A stretch of DNA of 64,000 nucleotides from Nitzschia sp. DOCU1 (GCA_951394045.1 OX595987.1:1674001-1738000); one strand, 5' to 3'; positions 11,116-22,564 are shown, counted from the stretch's first letter. The notes: generated from the sequence alone by a model not told the origin. A program made the numbers and translations.

Positions 11116-11423
11116 GTTAGGGTGCGATATAGTATCGTATGGTGACACCGGGTATACTTTCCAACACCATTGTCATCATGCTTCTTGTTCAAAACTGTGT
11201 GATGCCAATGATGAGATGTGGGGCAGATGCGATTAAAAACTACCGTTAAATTGCGGTGTGGGCTTGCTCGCGCCTCGTATTCGGGACTCAGCAAGGCTGG
11301 CGCGCGAAGATCCTTTTGAGAACCCTTCTCGTTCTTGATTTCGCAACTTTGTTTTGTGTCAACACAACACCAAACAAAGCGAATAGAGACACAAGAAAGT
11401 AAAAGTCCAAGCATAGAAACATC
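11116..11423. promoter_or_regulatory. Divergent promoter region, HIR gene and methyltransferase
   Basis: These 308 nt lie between two divergent ATGs and must hold both promoters and 5' UTRs. I see no clear TATA element. Short open frames on the minus strand look incidental. Confidence 0.45.
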
Positions 11424-12740
11424 ATGAAGGGCGCCAGAATGATCGTCCAACCCACTGTTGCTAGCTCAGCAACGTCCTTTCGAGGATCTTCACGTACGGT
11501 AGCATTGGCAACAAGCTCGGTGGCAACAACGTGGAAGTGTGAGAATCCTGGCCGATCTGCTCAGCAGCAGCCGCAGAAGCAACAAACAAGATCCTTGTCA
11601 CCATCCACACCGCGAGACTTCTTTCATCCTAGCCCGAACAGCAACAGCTTGAAGATCGGTCTCGACAAGAACCCCTCCTGTGGCTTTCGAGGAGGCGGTG
11701 ACATTAGCAACAACCCGCATCGGACTTCTTTGCCTACTACCGAAACTACAACTACCACATCGTCGGCTCCGTTGCTTTTGGAAGGCGATTCGTATCATAT
11801 TTCCAGGGACGGCATTTCCAAAACACTCTATCGGTTGAGATCATCGTCGTCAAGAGGAGTCTCTTCGTCGGGTGTACCGTCGTGGTCCCTCGAAGAACAA
11901 TACGACCTGAACCATTCTCGTAAACGATTTCTATTACGAACCGACGACGAGGAACTACGGGATACTACGAACGGCTTTGTCACTTTGGGACGTACCCTAC
12001 ATCAAGTAGAAATACAAGAGATTGGTGCAGGTGTCGTCAACGGGGCAGGTACTGGCGCGACGACTTGGGAAAGTTCGTTTTTAATGTCCATGTACTTTGC
12101 ATCCCATCCCGAACAACTGCAGGGACATGTCATAGAATTGGGCAGCGGAGTCGGTCTGGGAAGTATTTTATGTGCCATGGGACCTGATTCTTTGCCTCAA
12201 ATGTCGCAACACACTCAGTCGATTACATTGACAGATCTCAATCCCATGGTACTCAGCCAGTGCCAAGCAAATGTCAATGCTGCCAAACCCAAGCTGAAAG
12301 CTCCAGTACATGTCACAAAGTTGGATTGGTACGATTATTTGCCCAGCGTAATGGAACGGCCTCGGTATACCCATCAATTCGACACAATTATTGCATGCGA
12401 TTGTGCCTATCGACACCGCGATATTGCAGCTCTTGCTTCGACCATGCGATCTCTGCTTCGCGATAACAACAGTCACATCCACATTTTCGGGCCCCGCAAT
12501 CGGAGTGGCTTGGAAGAATTGTTGCGGTTACTGAGGGAAGAGTATCAGCTTTTGGTAACTGTCGAATCCATGGAAATGGATCGTTACCGGCTCGTCCCAC
12601 AGGATGAGGATGATGTCTTGTACCATCTTCCTAATCAGTTCCCGTACGCTGCTTCGTACGTTTCGAGCTTTCTACATATTGTTTGCTCTGAAAGACCAAA
12701 TGCTACCACGACAGGGGAGACATTGACGGATATTGATTAG
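11424..12740 (+). CDS. Methyltransf_16-type (METTL21/FAM86-like) methyltransferase
   Basis: A single exon gives 438 residues. The first about 140 residues are Ser/Thr-rich and probably disordered or a targeting region; the very N-terminus is basic and hydroxylated and could act as a mitochondrial or plastid presequence, though it has no clear ASAFAP motif. The catalytic part shows TTWESSFLMSMYF (the family W-E motif before motif I), then the SAM-binding glycine loop VIELGSGVGLGSI near residue 236, the motif II acid in TLTDLNPMVL, and DTIIACDCAYR in the post-motif II region. Members of this family methylate lysines on chaperones and translation factors; the substrate here is unknown. The stop lies 37 nt from the stop of the convergent GRAM-VASt gene. 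Confidence 0.75.
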   Translation: MKGARMIVQPTVASSATSFRGSSRTVALATSSVATTWKCENPGRSAQQQPQKQQTRSLSPSTPRDFFHPSPNSNSLKIGLDKNPSCGFRGGGDISNNPHRTSLPTTETTTTTSSAPLLLEGDSYHISRDGISKTLYRLRSSSSRGVSSSGVPSWSLEEQYDLNHSRKRFLLRTDDEELRDTTNGFVTLGRTLHQVEIQEIGAGVVNGAGTGATTWESSFLMSMYFASHPEQLQGHVIELGSGVGLGSILCAMGPDSLPQMSQHTQSITLTDLNPMVLSQCQANVNAAKPKLKAPVHVTKLDWYDYLPSVMERPRYTHQFDTIIACDCAYRHRDIAALASTMRSLLRDNNSHIHIFGPRNRSGLEELLRLLREEYQLLVTVESMEMDRYRLVPQDEDDVLYHLPNQFPYAASYVSSFLHIVCSERPNATTTGETLTDID

Positions 12741-12777
12741 CGTGAGCGTTCCTAGTACGTTGTTTACGAATAAACTA

Positions 12778-15700
12778 CTAGCCCCTCTTTTTCAATAGCT
12801 CCACCGCAATATCCAGTGATGCCTTGAGCTCGTGGACTTCTCGTCGCAATTCCTGAATCTCAACGTTGAGGCGATGAGCCTGGTCGATAGAAATCGCGGG
12901 CGCTCCAAACAACGCCGCGAAGAAGTTGAACACTACCGGATACGCCAATGTGGCCGCGGCGAAGAGCATAAAGTTGGGATTGACGGGAATGACAGTGAAA
13001 CTGTTGCGGAATCGAGAAAACAAGCTGGGACGTTCGATCCGTTCTTCTTCCTCTTTGTTCTCCTCTTCCATCTCCAACTCGGCGACTGTACGCTCCTCCG
13101 CTTCGCTTCCAGGCACACTGCACAGTTTCTTGATCGAATTGAACATGCGAATATGAACATTCTTGGTTTCAGCGATCGTTCCGCTGCGAATCTGACTTTT
13201 CAGCATCGTACTTTTCTTGAAATCCACCTCGAGGCCGACCTTGATATCAAGATCATTCGCACCCTGTCGTATGGCAACCCATCTCATTTCGACAACAAAG
13301 GCGTCCGAATATGGAATCCCCTCCATTGAAGCAGAGATGCATACTACGCATTTGTCGTTCCCCTCGACTCTGCAATAGTGCATCTGCTTGACAAAGGCGA
13401 TCGGGGGGCCAATGTAGAGATGGCTCGTGCGCTTGAATTTGAATGTGCAAAGTCGTCTCATGGAGTACCTTTCCTTGTCCCATGGACCAATAAAGCCGTC
13501 AGATCCGGGTTCCGCGAACTCCCAATCCTCGACCGTGATCTCAAAACACTCCTCTTCCACCAGCCATGGACCGTAGAAGGGTTTCTCTGAAGTTCGGTTC
13601 CCTTCAGACCAAGCTTTCTCGTAAACCTGCTGGATAGAAACACCCCGAAGAGACTTTGAGAGGACAATTGTCATCTTTTTCAGAAGCTCGTCTTCAGGAA
13701 CTGTAGGAAGAGCGTCCCCACCAGTTTCGACAGCTGGTGCCGCGTTTCGGGTTTTGGAATCTTGTTGGAGCTTCTGCAGGTGCTCAAGGACCGAGTTACT
13801 CGCCACTAGTCGACTGAGGACAAATGCCGCTTCGCTATCGGCGGCGCTGTTGTAGGTCACTACGATAGTGGTGTCGCTTGCCCCCATAAACCCCTTCTCT
13901 TTCGCCACGCTGACAATTTTCTCGCAAGAGAGCACGAAGCTCTTGTTATCCCAGGCCAGAAAGTACAACTTGTTCGCAGTTGTAAACAACCGCCCATGCA
14001 AAGCGGGAATTAGAAAACCGGCCTTTTCTTTCGGTCGGTAAGCACAGCTGATGATTTCAAGGATCTCCGGCATTTCATCGGAATCATTACGATCATTCCA
14101 GAATTGCCGTATAAATACCTCCTTGTCGTGTGACTTTTGTTTTCGATCGTTGATGTCTGATGTCTCTTCGAAATTGGAGTCGGCGTGTTTCAGCGGTATC
14201 GTGTCCTCGTCCGGGAGATTCGGTACCGCTGTCATTGATGCCGAACCTTTTGCTACGGGTGGGTCTTCTGAATCCCATGCTGCGTCTACGGATGAGGTCC
14301 TGGTCGAACGTGGCGATCCGGTGGTCTCAAAGGAATCCGCCACATCGATTTCGAGCTCATCGTCGCTCGATTCCGCGCTGATTGTACCGTCCGTCTGCAA
14401 CATGAACTCGGGCAGCGGCGATGCAGGATCACTCAGAGCAAGCAAATTGCTCAGGGTCTCAGATTCTACCAATCTTACGGTCAATTGAAACCCGCTGCCA
14501 AAGTCGTTTTCTCTCTGCTCGCTCTCATTAATCGCCGCAATTTTGCGATTTGCCTCGATTCGATCCTTTGCAGTCTGTAGCCACTCTTCAACGTCCTTCA
14601 TCAATTGCTCCAGAGTTACCTTTCCTCCTTCTACCGGTGCTTGCAGACTCTCATCCCTTGCTGCGTTCAAACTCACAAGTCCATTCATGATTGCCTCCAT
14701 GATTTTTTCAAAATCCTTTCGGACTGCCTTGTTGATAGACTCCAGCTTCTTGATTCGAATTTCAGTCACCCGTTTGTAGTCGGCAATGGCATTAGTCTTG
14801 GAAGTTGTAGCTTCGTCCAGAGCTTGCTGCTCCTTGACCGCAATCTGTTCCACCTCATTCAAGTTGCTCTTTGCCAGGGCCATCCTCGCATTCGCCTGAA
14901 ACTTCATCATGGCTTCTCCACCCGCAAATAAGGCCTTGCTCATTCGATTCTTTTGAGGTGTCGTTTGAGTAGTACCATTCTCATCGGAGGCTTCGTCGCC
15001 TTTTGCCATGTCGACCGAGTGAACGCGTTCTCGTGCCTTTTCTTGCTGTGCCCTCACCTGACGGTAACGCGCGGCTGCTTTGGACTCGGCGCGAGCAATT
15101 TCACAAAGTGTCTTCCAATTGCTGTCGTCAAATTCTTTTTCGGCTCTGAGGTCTTTTTGAGCAGATTCTAGAAAGACTTCCAGCTTTTCCAAACGGAGTT
15201 TCTCCAGGCTAGAAGCAAATTCACCCGCAACATCAGCCTCGCCCTCATAGATTTTGACAACTGCTTTCCACATTTCTGCAGCAGTGGGGCCAATGGAGCT
15301 GGAGGCCTGTTCGTAGAGAGGTTCTTGTTTGGATTTGGTTGGCACGGAATCGATTTTGAGGCCGGCATGAAGAGCCAAAATGGCGCCACCAAAGGTATCC
15401 AAGAATTCCGTCAGTGTTTCTGCCGCCTTTATCCGAGCTGCGATCCCTGACACTTGTTTCTTGACGTCATCGCGAAGATGGCCGCAAACTAGTGGCAATC
15501 CCAAAGTCTCGGCATCTGTTCTTCCCATACCTTCTTCGTATGAGACGGACTGCCTGACGAAAATATTGGCCAGCAAATCTTTTCCTTTTTTCAAATCTAG
15601 CGCTGACGTCTCCTCCCCTAGCCGCGGTTTCATATCCATACCTCTGTGCTGCGATGACATGGGTAGCTTTTCTAGCGTTTCCGTGCTTGCCTCACAAAGT

Positions 15701-16808
15701 GGTTGGACGACGGACTCCAAAAAGAAACGCACCATTGTCGTTTCAACGTCTTGAATCGCATCGAGTGCTACGGCTTCCATTTTTTGTGCATATTCCACAG
15801 CGTCATTTTCGTTTTCCACCAATTCCTGGTATCGAATCTTGAGGCTTTCGGCGTCCTTTATGCGTGTAAGCAGTTTCTCCGTCTCGTCGGGAATATGCTT
15901 GCCGTAGTGTCGAAGAGTCTTTTCCCAAGGTGGAACGTCCTCTGACGACGACGCCGGATCCTCGACTGACGTAGTAGTTTCACCCTCCACCGCTTCTTCG
16001 CCATTATTCATTGGCAATACGGATCGTCTCGCTGTCTTCCACTTTCGAAATGCTTTTTCAACGGCCCGTATAGCTTTGACATATTTAGTCCGTGCTGCCA
16101 AAGCTCGATGTCTCGTTTCCAAACATTGGGTCCGAGCTGCCACATAGCGTTGCCCATGGGTATCAATAGCAGTACGATCGGCTGACAAGTGGCTTCGGAG
16201 CGGCGCCACTAATCGCGTACGATAATAGTCGGCTAGACGCGTCGTCGTCAGTCCCATGCCCTGAACTGACTCATAGCAACTCTTGGCTGTCGTTTCATAC
16301 TTTGTAGTTCCGCCAGAGGATGCCGATGCGTCATCTTTCGAAGGAGAGGATGCTTCTTCGCCATTATCGTCACTATCCGAAATCTTCCACACGTCAGGGT
16401 GAATGGATTGTGACGACTTGACAAGAATCTTTCCAAAGGTGTCATACGTGCCGGCAATGTCGGACAAGTACGTGACAATGCTGCGTCCAAACTTGCCCAC
16501 CGATTTGGTTCGTTCAGTCGCCAGTTGGAGGCCTATGCATTTAGCAACAACAACAAGAATCAATAGAGTCAGCTTAATCAACACCAGTAGCAGCGCAAGC
16601 TTAAAAAAGAACGCGTACCTAATCCATGAAGATTTCCGTCGTTGCCCATCTCCAACGACGGCGAGAATGCGCAAAAGTCAGGCGGACTTTGCAGTATGGA
16701 CGACCAGGATTCTGGTGGCATGGAGTCAATGGTCGGAACTAGATCAATGACTTCCACAGCGTTACTTTCGGTCGTCATATTAGCATCTTCGGGGTCTGGG
16801 TCCGACAT
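12778..16808 (-). CDS. GRAM-VASt lipid-transfer protein with N-terminal coiled/BAR-like region and C-terminal membrane anchor
   Basis: Exons are 16808-16619 and 16532-12778, giving 1314 residues. The acidic N-terminus comes from exon 1. A long helical region (about 80-700) has the look of BAR/coiled-coil sequence. A GRAM domain follows (starting EIISCAYRPKEKAGFLI, with HGRLFTTANKLYFLAWD). After a linker comes a VASt (StART-like) domain (FYGPWLVEEECFEI, EFAEPGSDGFIGPWDKERY, FKRTSHLYIGPPIAFV). A transmembrane segment (FMLFAAATLAYPVVFNFFAA) and a short coiled tail end the protein. This order matches yeast Lam1/Lam3 and the animal Aster/GRAMD1 group, ER-anchored sterol carriers at plasma-membrane contact sites. 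Lam1/Lam3 also carry a PH domain after BAR, which I cannot see here. The 86-nt intron is supported by frame continuity. An alternative start in the unspliced RNA is discussed in the findings. Confidence 0.8.
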
Positions 16809-17400
16809 GTTGTCACCACGCTTAGCAGAGAAACGCACGAATCGGATTCAATCGGCGATGATTCCTTCGCGTCCTGCCCACAAGTCCACGGCCCGTCTTG
16901 TCGGCGTTACTAGTCAGAAACTATCGCTCTTGGACAAGAAAAGAGTGGAGAGTAAGAGGGTGCAATGTGGATGGTTGGTGTCCACGATGGATGTACTTTA
17001 CAAGAAATATGGACCCGGTGATGCCATGGTCGTGATGATATTAGCAACATCACATTTAACATCAAGCAAAACATCAAGGCCGAGAAAGCGAGCTTGTCCG
17101 GCGCGGGCGAGTTTGAGTCGTCTTAATCGTTACGTTAGTTTGTCCGTCGCTCCATCCTCAAATGGGATGAAATCTGGGGGCAGGCACACAACCCAAAGGG
17201 GTTCCCCCACCTACCTGCACTCCCTTTTTTAGCTTTTCCGTGATTTGATTGGTCGACATGAGTCACTTTTTTGACAAAAAACCAAAACACCACAACATCC
17301 CACGATGTAGGATGTAGATGACATGATCGATGTGATGCTCTTTCAACAACATTGCACATTTGTATTCCACCACTGCTTGCCATTTCTCCACCAGAAGACA
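16809..17400. other. Divergent intergenic region, GRAM-VASt and sulfotransferase genes
   Basis: About 590 nt lie between the divergent starts. A plus-strand open frame through 16642-17232 overlaps the GRAM-VASt exon and has no protein-like composition. The region presumably carries both promoters. In-frame upstream ATGs at 17323 and 17335 mean that the sulfotransferase start could lie inside it. Confidence 0.4.
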
Positions 17401-19242
17401 ATGCTTCGCGCCCGAGGCAAGAATAGAAATAATGATTTGCCCTCCAATGACGCTTCGCTTGCCTTTTCGTCGGCTCTGCAGGGCAACGACGATGACGACG
17501 GCAACAATCACCACGACGAGCATCACCACCACAAAACGACGTCAGGAGAAGCACCATCGACCCCAGCATCACTGCGTCGTTCTCGGTTACGAAAACGATC
17601 AAGAACAAAATGCGGGTTTTGCAAAGACATAATGACGGCGCCGTCTCCATTCACGTGGATCCTTTGGTGTCTGTCGTTTGCTGTGGCACTGGAAGTGGGT
17701 TACATTTTGTCACTGGGAGCCTTTTCGGATGGCACGCTTTGGTCCTTTTTCGCGGGGTCGTCGTCATCATTGCCGGCCAGCAGTATTAGCAGCAGCAACA
17801 ATAACAACCCCAGCGATAGCAAGTATCGGGTTCGAACACCCAGCGACAAACCTCCGATTGACAATTACTATTCGAGACGTCATATACGGGATCCTGTGCC
17901 TCTGGTCGTAGGGGGGTCGGACGGATCGGGGACCAGGGCCTTTGTCGAACTCCTACTACGCTTGGGCGTTCCAATGCTGGTGGAAGATTTCGGAACGATG
18001 GATGTTCATGGCAAGGAAATATACGACGGCGCTGGGTGGCCGGCTTTGGTCACCAAAGTTTTGAATGTGACGCATTCTGCATCCTATCAATTGGACGATT
18101 TGCCACCACCACTGGCGGCATCCGGCAAAGAACAAATAGCAAAGTTCCTCAGGCAAATGAAATTGGCAGGTGAAACTATGGTCCAAGCAGGGATTGGTCA
18201 AACATGGGCGACGGGTATATCGTGGGGATTCAAAGCACCCGTATCGGTATTGTTACTGCCTTTTTTTCGTGACCAGCTTCCCGCCGTCAAAGTTTTGCAT
18301 ATTGTACGAGATGGTCGAGACGTGGCTTTGTCTGAGAATCATTCTCCTGTTCAGAAATTTTATGCGGATTTTTATGTCGATGCCAGTGAGAGACACAAGG
18401 AGTTGCTGGCACGAGAGGACTTTGGCAAGGACGCTCGAACCAACGTCAAGGCGATGCAATTGTGGAACGATTGGAATAAACAAATCTACGACTATGGCGT
18501 TCGATACTCGGACGGGGAATCCTTTGAGGTGCTGGTCATGCGGACAGAAGATTTATTGCACTATCCACTGGAAAGTGTGGCTCTGATGGCGGATTTTGTT
18601 GGCTCGCTCAAGTCTTCTAAACAGCTCTGCTGTCTTTGTCGGCGAACGGGAAAGGATCTTGGCCAGTCGGGTGGGGGAGATCCTTTCGACGAGGAATATG
18701 AGGCGGGGGATCCTGGGGATGCCGGTAGCTTTCGAGTCCCTAGAATGGTTGATCCAGGTGACTTTGGCCAAATACGAAAACGTTTTGCTCAAATGAAAGA
18801 CCACCAGCACGGCCGACGTCTGTCCGAAAACCCCAACGACACTGATAAAGCCCCCGACTTGTTCAAGACTGGTGGAAGACTGTCATCCGAAAATCATCCC
18901 GGCAATGACCTGGCTATGCAAGCCGAGAATGCCCAACCGTACCGAGCAGTACGAATGAGTTCGCAGGCCCTTGGCCAAGTAGCGCGTATGCAACAACTCT
19001 TACAGGAACGCCGAGCAAGTGCACGCAAAACGCCAAAGGCGCAGGAAGATCCAGAGAAAGTCAAATTGAGATACGGCAAGTGGATGAAAGCATTGGAGAA
19101 TAATCCAGAACTGTCCCAGCGCCTTCACCAAGAGGGCAGGGAAGCTCTGACGCTCTTTGGCTATGAACCTGCGAGAGAATTCATGGCAATTCATCCTCAC
19201 CCAGAATTGCTCGCTGGCTGCGACAGCTCTACAAAGTGTTGA
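17401..19242 (+). CDS. Type II membrane sulfotransferase-family protein
   Basis: A single exon gives 613 residues from ATG 17401; in-frame ATGs at 17323 and 17335 are alternatives, but the residues they add look like UTR. The cytosolic N-terminus is Asp/His-rich (HHDEHHHHK) and basic. One transmembrane segment (about 87-110, WILWCLSFAVALEVGYILSL) and a Ser/Asn stem follow. The catalytic region opens with GGSDGSGTRAF near residue 171, resembling the PAPS 5'-phosphosulfate loop. VKVLHIVRDGRDVALSENH near residue 300 matches the 3'-phosphate-binding motif with its conserved Arg and Ser. The topology suggests a Golgi enzyme that sulfates glycans or proteins in the lumen. The C-terminal about 170 residues (after the LCCLC cysteine cluster) are an extension I do not recognise. 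The acceptor is unknown. Confidence 0.75.
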   Translation: MLRARGKNRNNDLPSNDASLAFSSALQGNDDDDGNNHHDEHHHHKTTSGEAPSTPASLRRSRLRKRSRTKCGFCKDIMTAPSPFTWILWCLSFAVALEVGYILSLGAFSDGTLWSFFAGSSSSLPASSISSSNNNNPSDSKYRVRTPSDKPPIDNYYSRRHIRDPVPLVVGGSDGSGTRAFVELLLRLGVPMLVEDFGTMDVHGKEIYDGAGWPALVTKVLNVTHSASYQLDDLPPPLAASGKEQIAKFLRQMKLAGETMVQAGIGQTWATGISWGFKAPVSVLLLPFFRDQLPAVKVLHIVRDGRDVALSENHSPVQKFYADFYVDASERHKELLAREDFGKDARTNVKAMQLWNDWNKQIYDYGVRYSDGESFEVLVMRTEDLLHYPLESVALMADFVGSLKSSKQLCCLCRRTGKDLGQSGGGDPFDEEYEAGDPGDAGSFRVPRMVDPGDFGQIRKRFAQMKDHQHGRRLSENPNDTDKAPDLFKTGGRLSSENHPGNDLAMQAENAQPYRAVRMSSQALGQVARMQQLLQERRASARKTPKAQEDPEKVKLRYGKWMKALENNPELSQRLHQEGREALTLFGYEPAREFMAIHPHPELLAGCDSSTKC

Positions 19243-19647
19243 AAGTGACATTGAATTTGTGGGATCCTAATCGGATACTAGCTAGAGCCCCAGTGCAAGT
19301 GAGATGTGTACATCTAGGTTAGAATCTCATACTACCTGTAGTAGTAATGGATCTGACGAATACAACGTTCGGTTGGTTCGACTGGTTCGTACTTGTCGAA
19401 AGTAAAAGCGACTAATACGATCGTTTGCCGGCTTGGTATGGCCATCAACAGCGGCGGCGCAAACAAAAAAGTTGAAAGCGAGACCTCCTCATCAACTCAT
19501 CCCTCGGCATCACATTGTTTGAACATCCATGTCGGCTTGCTGCCACAACAAGAGATTTCTCCACCCCCTGCAGGCACATTTTGTCGACCCGAAAGCAACC
19601 GCCCCCATATCATACGATAAAGCCGCCGGTTGAATCCTAAACTCATA
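19243..19647. other. Intergenic region before LSM6
   Basis: About 400 nt separate two plus-strand genes. A small perfect palindrome AGATGTGTACATCT lies near 19300-19314. An open frame at 19393-19620 is not protein-like. The region should contain the sulfotransferase 3' UTR and the LSM6 promoter. Confidence 0.4.
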
Positions 19648-20048
19648 ATGTCAGATCCAATCGCAGCTCCCGAAGCACCAGTTGGTAACAGTGGCGAAAC
19701 GGTGGTACGAAGATGCTTCAGAATGATCACATTATGTCCGTCTTGTATAGTTTCTGATTCCCGTGTTGCTTATATCTCATTCCTTATCCGCAGGCCGAAG
19801 GAACAAAGAAGCGCTCTCCCTCCGATTTCCTGAAATCCGTCCTTGGGCGACCAGTTCGAGTAAAGCTGAACTCGGGCATTGAGTATCGCGGCGTCTTGGC
19901 GTGCCTGGATGGATACTTGAATATCGCAATGGAACAGACGGAAGAGTACGGTTTGGATGGGCAATTAAAAGCCAAGTACGGTGACTGTTTCATTCGGGGG
20001 AACAATGTGCTTTACATCTCGGCGCAAAAACGTAAAGGTGGAAACTAA
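19648..20048 (+). CDS. LSM6: U6 snRNA-associated Sm-like protein LSm6
   Basis: Exons are 19648-19704 and 19794-20048, giving 103 residues. Exon 2 encodes a complete LSm6: PSDFLKSVLGRPVRVKLNSG (Sm1 motif), YRGVLACLDGYLNIAMEQTE, and YGDCFIRGNNVLYIS (Sm2 motif with the RGN RNA-binding residues). Exon 1 supplies a short Ala/Pro/Glu-rich leader starting MSDPIAAPEAP. The acceptor CCGCAG/GCC is clear. The donor GTACGA at 19705 keeps the frame; a stronger-looking GTAACA at 19685 would break it, so the exon 1 end is less certain than the rest. LSm6 sits in the LSm1-7 ring (mRNA decapping) and the LSm2-8 ring (U6 snRNP). Confidence 0.9.
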
Positions 20049-20398
20049 AAACTGTAGCTCGAAGCACATTTACAATTGGATTTTGGCTTAAAACTTGTTC
20101 CAAGTGCTCTACAAGTAGATGAAAAGGCTGTGCCCAGCATACGGCGCTCCTCCCTGTAGGTCTTCCTAGAGAGCAATGGTGAGACTTAAAGGAGTACAGT
20201 ATCAGCTTGACGCTTTCCACCAGGGCAAACTAGCTATTGGCCTTTTGCCCGATGCTCGAATGAAGCAGTGTCTTGGCTACCTGCGGAACGGTGATTGTAG
20301 TTCTACAGTTACATGATCAACAAGTAATATGTTCACGGATTTTCTAAACCTAAAATTTTCGTCAATGAAAGACCGATACCGATCAACGCACTCTGAAT
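20049..20398. other. Intergenic region between convergent LSM6 and GMD genes
   Basis: These 350 nt separate two converging stops and should hold both 3' UTRs. No gene or strong repeat is seen. Confidence 0.4.
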
Positions 20399-21721
20399 CT
20401 AGTCGATTCGCTTATCGGCATCCTCAATTTCACCCTTGACCATTTTGAGATCTTCCTCAACCATCTCCTTGACCAAACTGTCAAAAGGTGTTTTGGAAAC
20501 CCACCCCAATTTGGTTTTCGCTTTAGTGGGATCACCAAGAAGCAAGTCGACCTCCGTGGGACGGAAATACCGAGGATCAATCTTCACCAGAACACGAGAC
20601 TCATCTTTGGCATCAACACCGTATTCGTCCACGGTTCCTGCGGGTCCCATCCACTTAACTTCGACACCGGCGTATTTGAATGCTTTCTCCACAAATTCAC
20701 GGACAGAATGGGTTTCTCCAGTGGCGAGCACGTAGTCGTCGGGTTCATCCACCTGAAGCATCATCCACATGCCTTCAATGTAGTCACGAGCATGACCCCA
20801 GTCGCGCTTGGCATCCAAGTTTCCAAGGTAAAGGGTCTGCTGCTCACCTTGCACGATACGAGCCACGGCAGTTGTGATTTTTCGGGTCACAAATGTTCGA
20901 CCACGGCGTGGTGACTCGTGGTTGAAAAGGATTCCGTTCGTCAAATGCATGCCATAAGCTTCACGATAGTTCACAAGAATCCAAAAAGCGTATTGCTTGG
21001 CAACTGCCGATAAAAAGAGGTGAGACAATCGTTGTACACTACCATCCACAAAGATTCACGTCTGGTTTCCTTACCGGCGTACGGCGATCGTGGGTAGAAA
21101 GGAGTCGTTTCAGATTGGGGCACCTCGCGGACCTTTCCGTAAAGTTCACTGGTGGAAGCCTGGTAAAATCGGACTTGCTTCTCCAGACCGGCGGCACGAA
21201 TAGCATCCAGCATTCGCAAAACTCCTACACCGTCGCAGTCGGCAGTGTATTCCGGCATGTCAAAGCTCACCTAATGACCATGTAACCAAATTATCAGTAT
21301 TCGAAATCCATCATTACCCAAGTCACCCCACCCCCATGCTACCTACCTTGACGTGACTCATGGCTCCAAGGTTGTAAATCTCGTTCGGTTTGATTTGCGA
21401 AATGATAGTGATGAGGTTGGTCGCATCGCACAAGTCACCGTAGTGGAGAAACATTTTAACACCAGTTTCATGACGGTCTCGGTAGATGTGGTCGATGCGT
21501 CCAGTATTGAAACAAGAAGATCGACGGACGATTCCGTGCACCTGGGATTGATCCAGGCATGATTATGATGAGACGGCGGCACCAAGGACAACAAAATGAC
21601 GCAAAGCATTCCGACAATGACTTACTACATATCCCTTTTCAAGCAAGAATTCAGCCAGATAAGATCCATCCTGCCCCGTGATTCCTGTGATCAGGGCAAC
21701 CTTGCGCTTTTCCTCTGCCAT
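20399..21721 (-). CDS. GMD: GDP-mannose 4,6-dehydratase
   Basis: Four exons (21721-21626, 21541-21347, 21270-21075, 21003-20399) give 363 residues. All introns are GT-AG and 71-84 nt long. The enzyme converts GDP-mannose to GDP-4-keto-6-deoxymannose, the first step to GDP-fucose. Exon 1 holds the NADP-binding loop [19 protein letters not shown]; exon 2 has [13 protein letters not shown] and LHYGDLCD; exon 3 has [11 protein letters not shown] and ends in RSPYA. The catalytic YxxxK (Y161-K165) is split by intron 3 and restored by splicing (YA/VAK). Exon 4 carries [45 protein letters not shown] and KLGW. The length fits the family. No targeting peptide is visible, which suits a cytosolic nucleotide-sugar enzyme. 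Confidence 0.95.
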
Positions 21722-22123
21722 GATAATGCTTTTAATGAGATTGTATCTCTTGTTTGAACGAGAATGTAATGGCCAAGAGGATTGGCTGCTGCTCAACAAC
21801 AAGCAAGTGAATATCGGTACTCTCGCTATCATATATTCGAAAACGAGAATGACCGTTGGAATGGGATCATCGTATGTGTAGTAGACACAATGTTGAGGTA
21901 TAAGAGTAGGTATACAATTCTTGGAAAGCGCGCTTTGTCGCGCGCAGACGACCTTCGCCCTAAAAGACTTGTTTGACCCCATCCCTCGTGGCGTGAGTTC
22001 CATCCACAAGATCTAACTACAGTACTGGTCCTCACTTCACGAAGCTGCAACACTGGCTGCTATCGACCCCAAGCACCATTTTCTGTGTGGACAACTTACA
22101 AAGGATCAATTTATATTGTTGTT
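21722..22123. promoter_or_regulatory. Divergent promoter region, GMD and a small basic protein
   Basis: About 400 nt lie between divergent ATGs. Minus-strand open frames upstream of GMD do not look coding. No defined element is recognised. Confidence 0.4.
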
Positions 22124-22564
22124 ATGCTTAGCAGGTTGACAAACGCGGTGCAGCGTTGGCAGCTCGGAAGCCGCATGTCCGTCACAACGCGCATGTTCAG
22201 TGGAATGGTGGGTCAGCTCCATTATCCCGTGCAGCCACCGACTGGCAATGTTGGGCTCCTACAACCTTTCGCCCCTATTTCGAGGCGGCAAGACTTGCAT
22301 GAGACAGATGCTCTCTTGGATGGAATCTTCGTTCGATCGATCCCCTTGCCCCACGCTATTTCTGAAAGTTGCAATCAGGGGAATTCGCTGGATTTCTTGG
22401 CAACGTTGCCAATCGGCATTCCACCGCAAGAAGAGATTTCTATGATGAATCGAAATGCAAGGCGCCCTACGCGATCCAACAAAGGCTCTCGCCCATGCTC
22501 TAGATCAAGCCGACGCTGGAAGAAAAACCAGATTGGGAAGCGAAGTCGTGGCGGACGAAAGTAA
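22124..22564 (+). CDS. Small basic protein, probably mitochondrial
   Basis: A single exon gives 146 residues from ATG 22124. The first about 40 residues are rich in Arg, Ser, Thr and Leu and lack acidic residues (MLSRLTNAVQRWQLGSRMS), like a mitochondrial presequence. The C-terminus is very basic (NRNARRPTRSNKGSRPCSRS, then RRWKKNQIGKRSRGGRK) and looks like a conserved RNA- or ribosome-binding tail. I do not recognise the family with certainty; a small mitochondrial ribosome-associated protein is one possibility. Only 64 nt separate its stop from the convergent neighbour. Confidence 0.6.
   Translation: MLSRLTNAVQRWQLGSRMSVTTRMFSGMVGQLHYPVQPPTGNVGLLQPFAPISRRQDLHETDALLDGIFVRSIPLPHAISESCNQGNSLDFLATLPIGIPPQEEISMMNRNARRPTRSNKGSRPCSRSSRRWKKNQIGKRSRGGRK

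Noticed and set aside
16642..17232. 196-residue plus-strand open frame
   Set aside because: It overlaps exon 1 and the intron of the GRAM-VASt gene on the other strand and shows no domain-like or targeting pattern.
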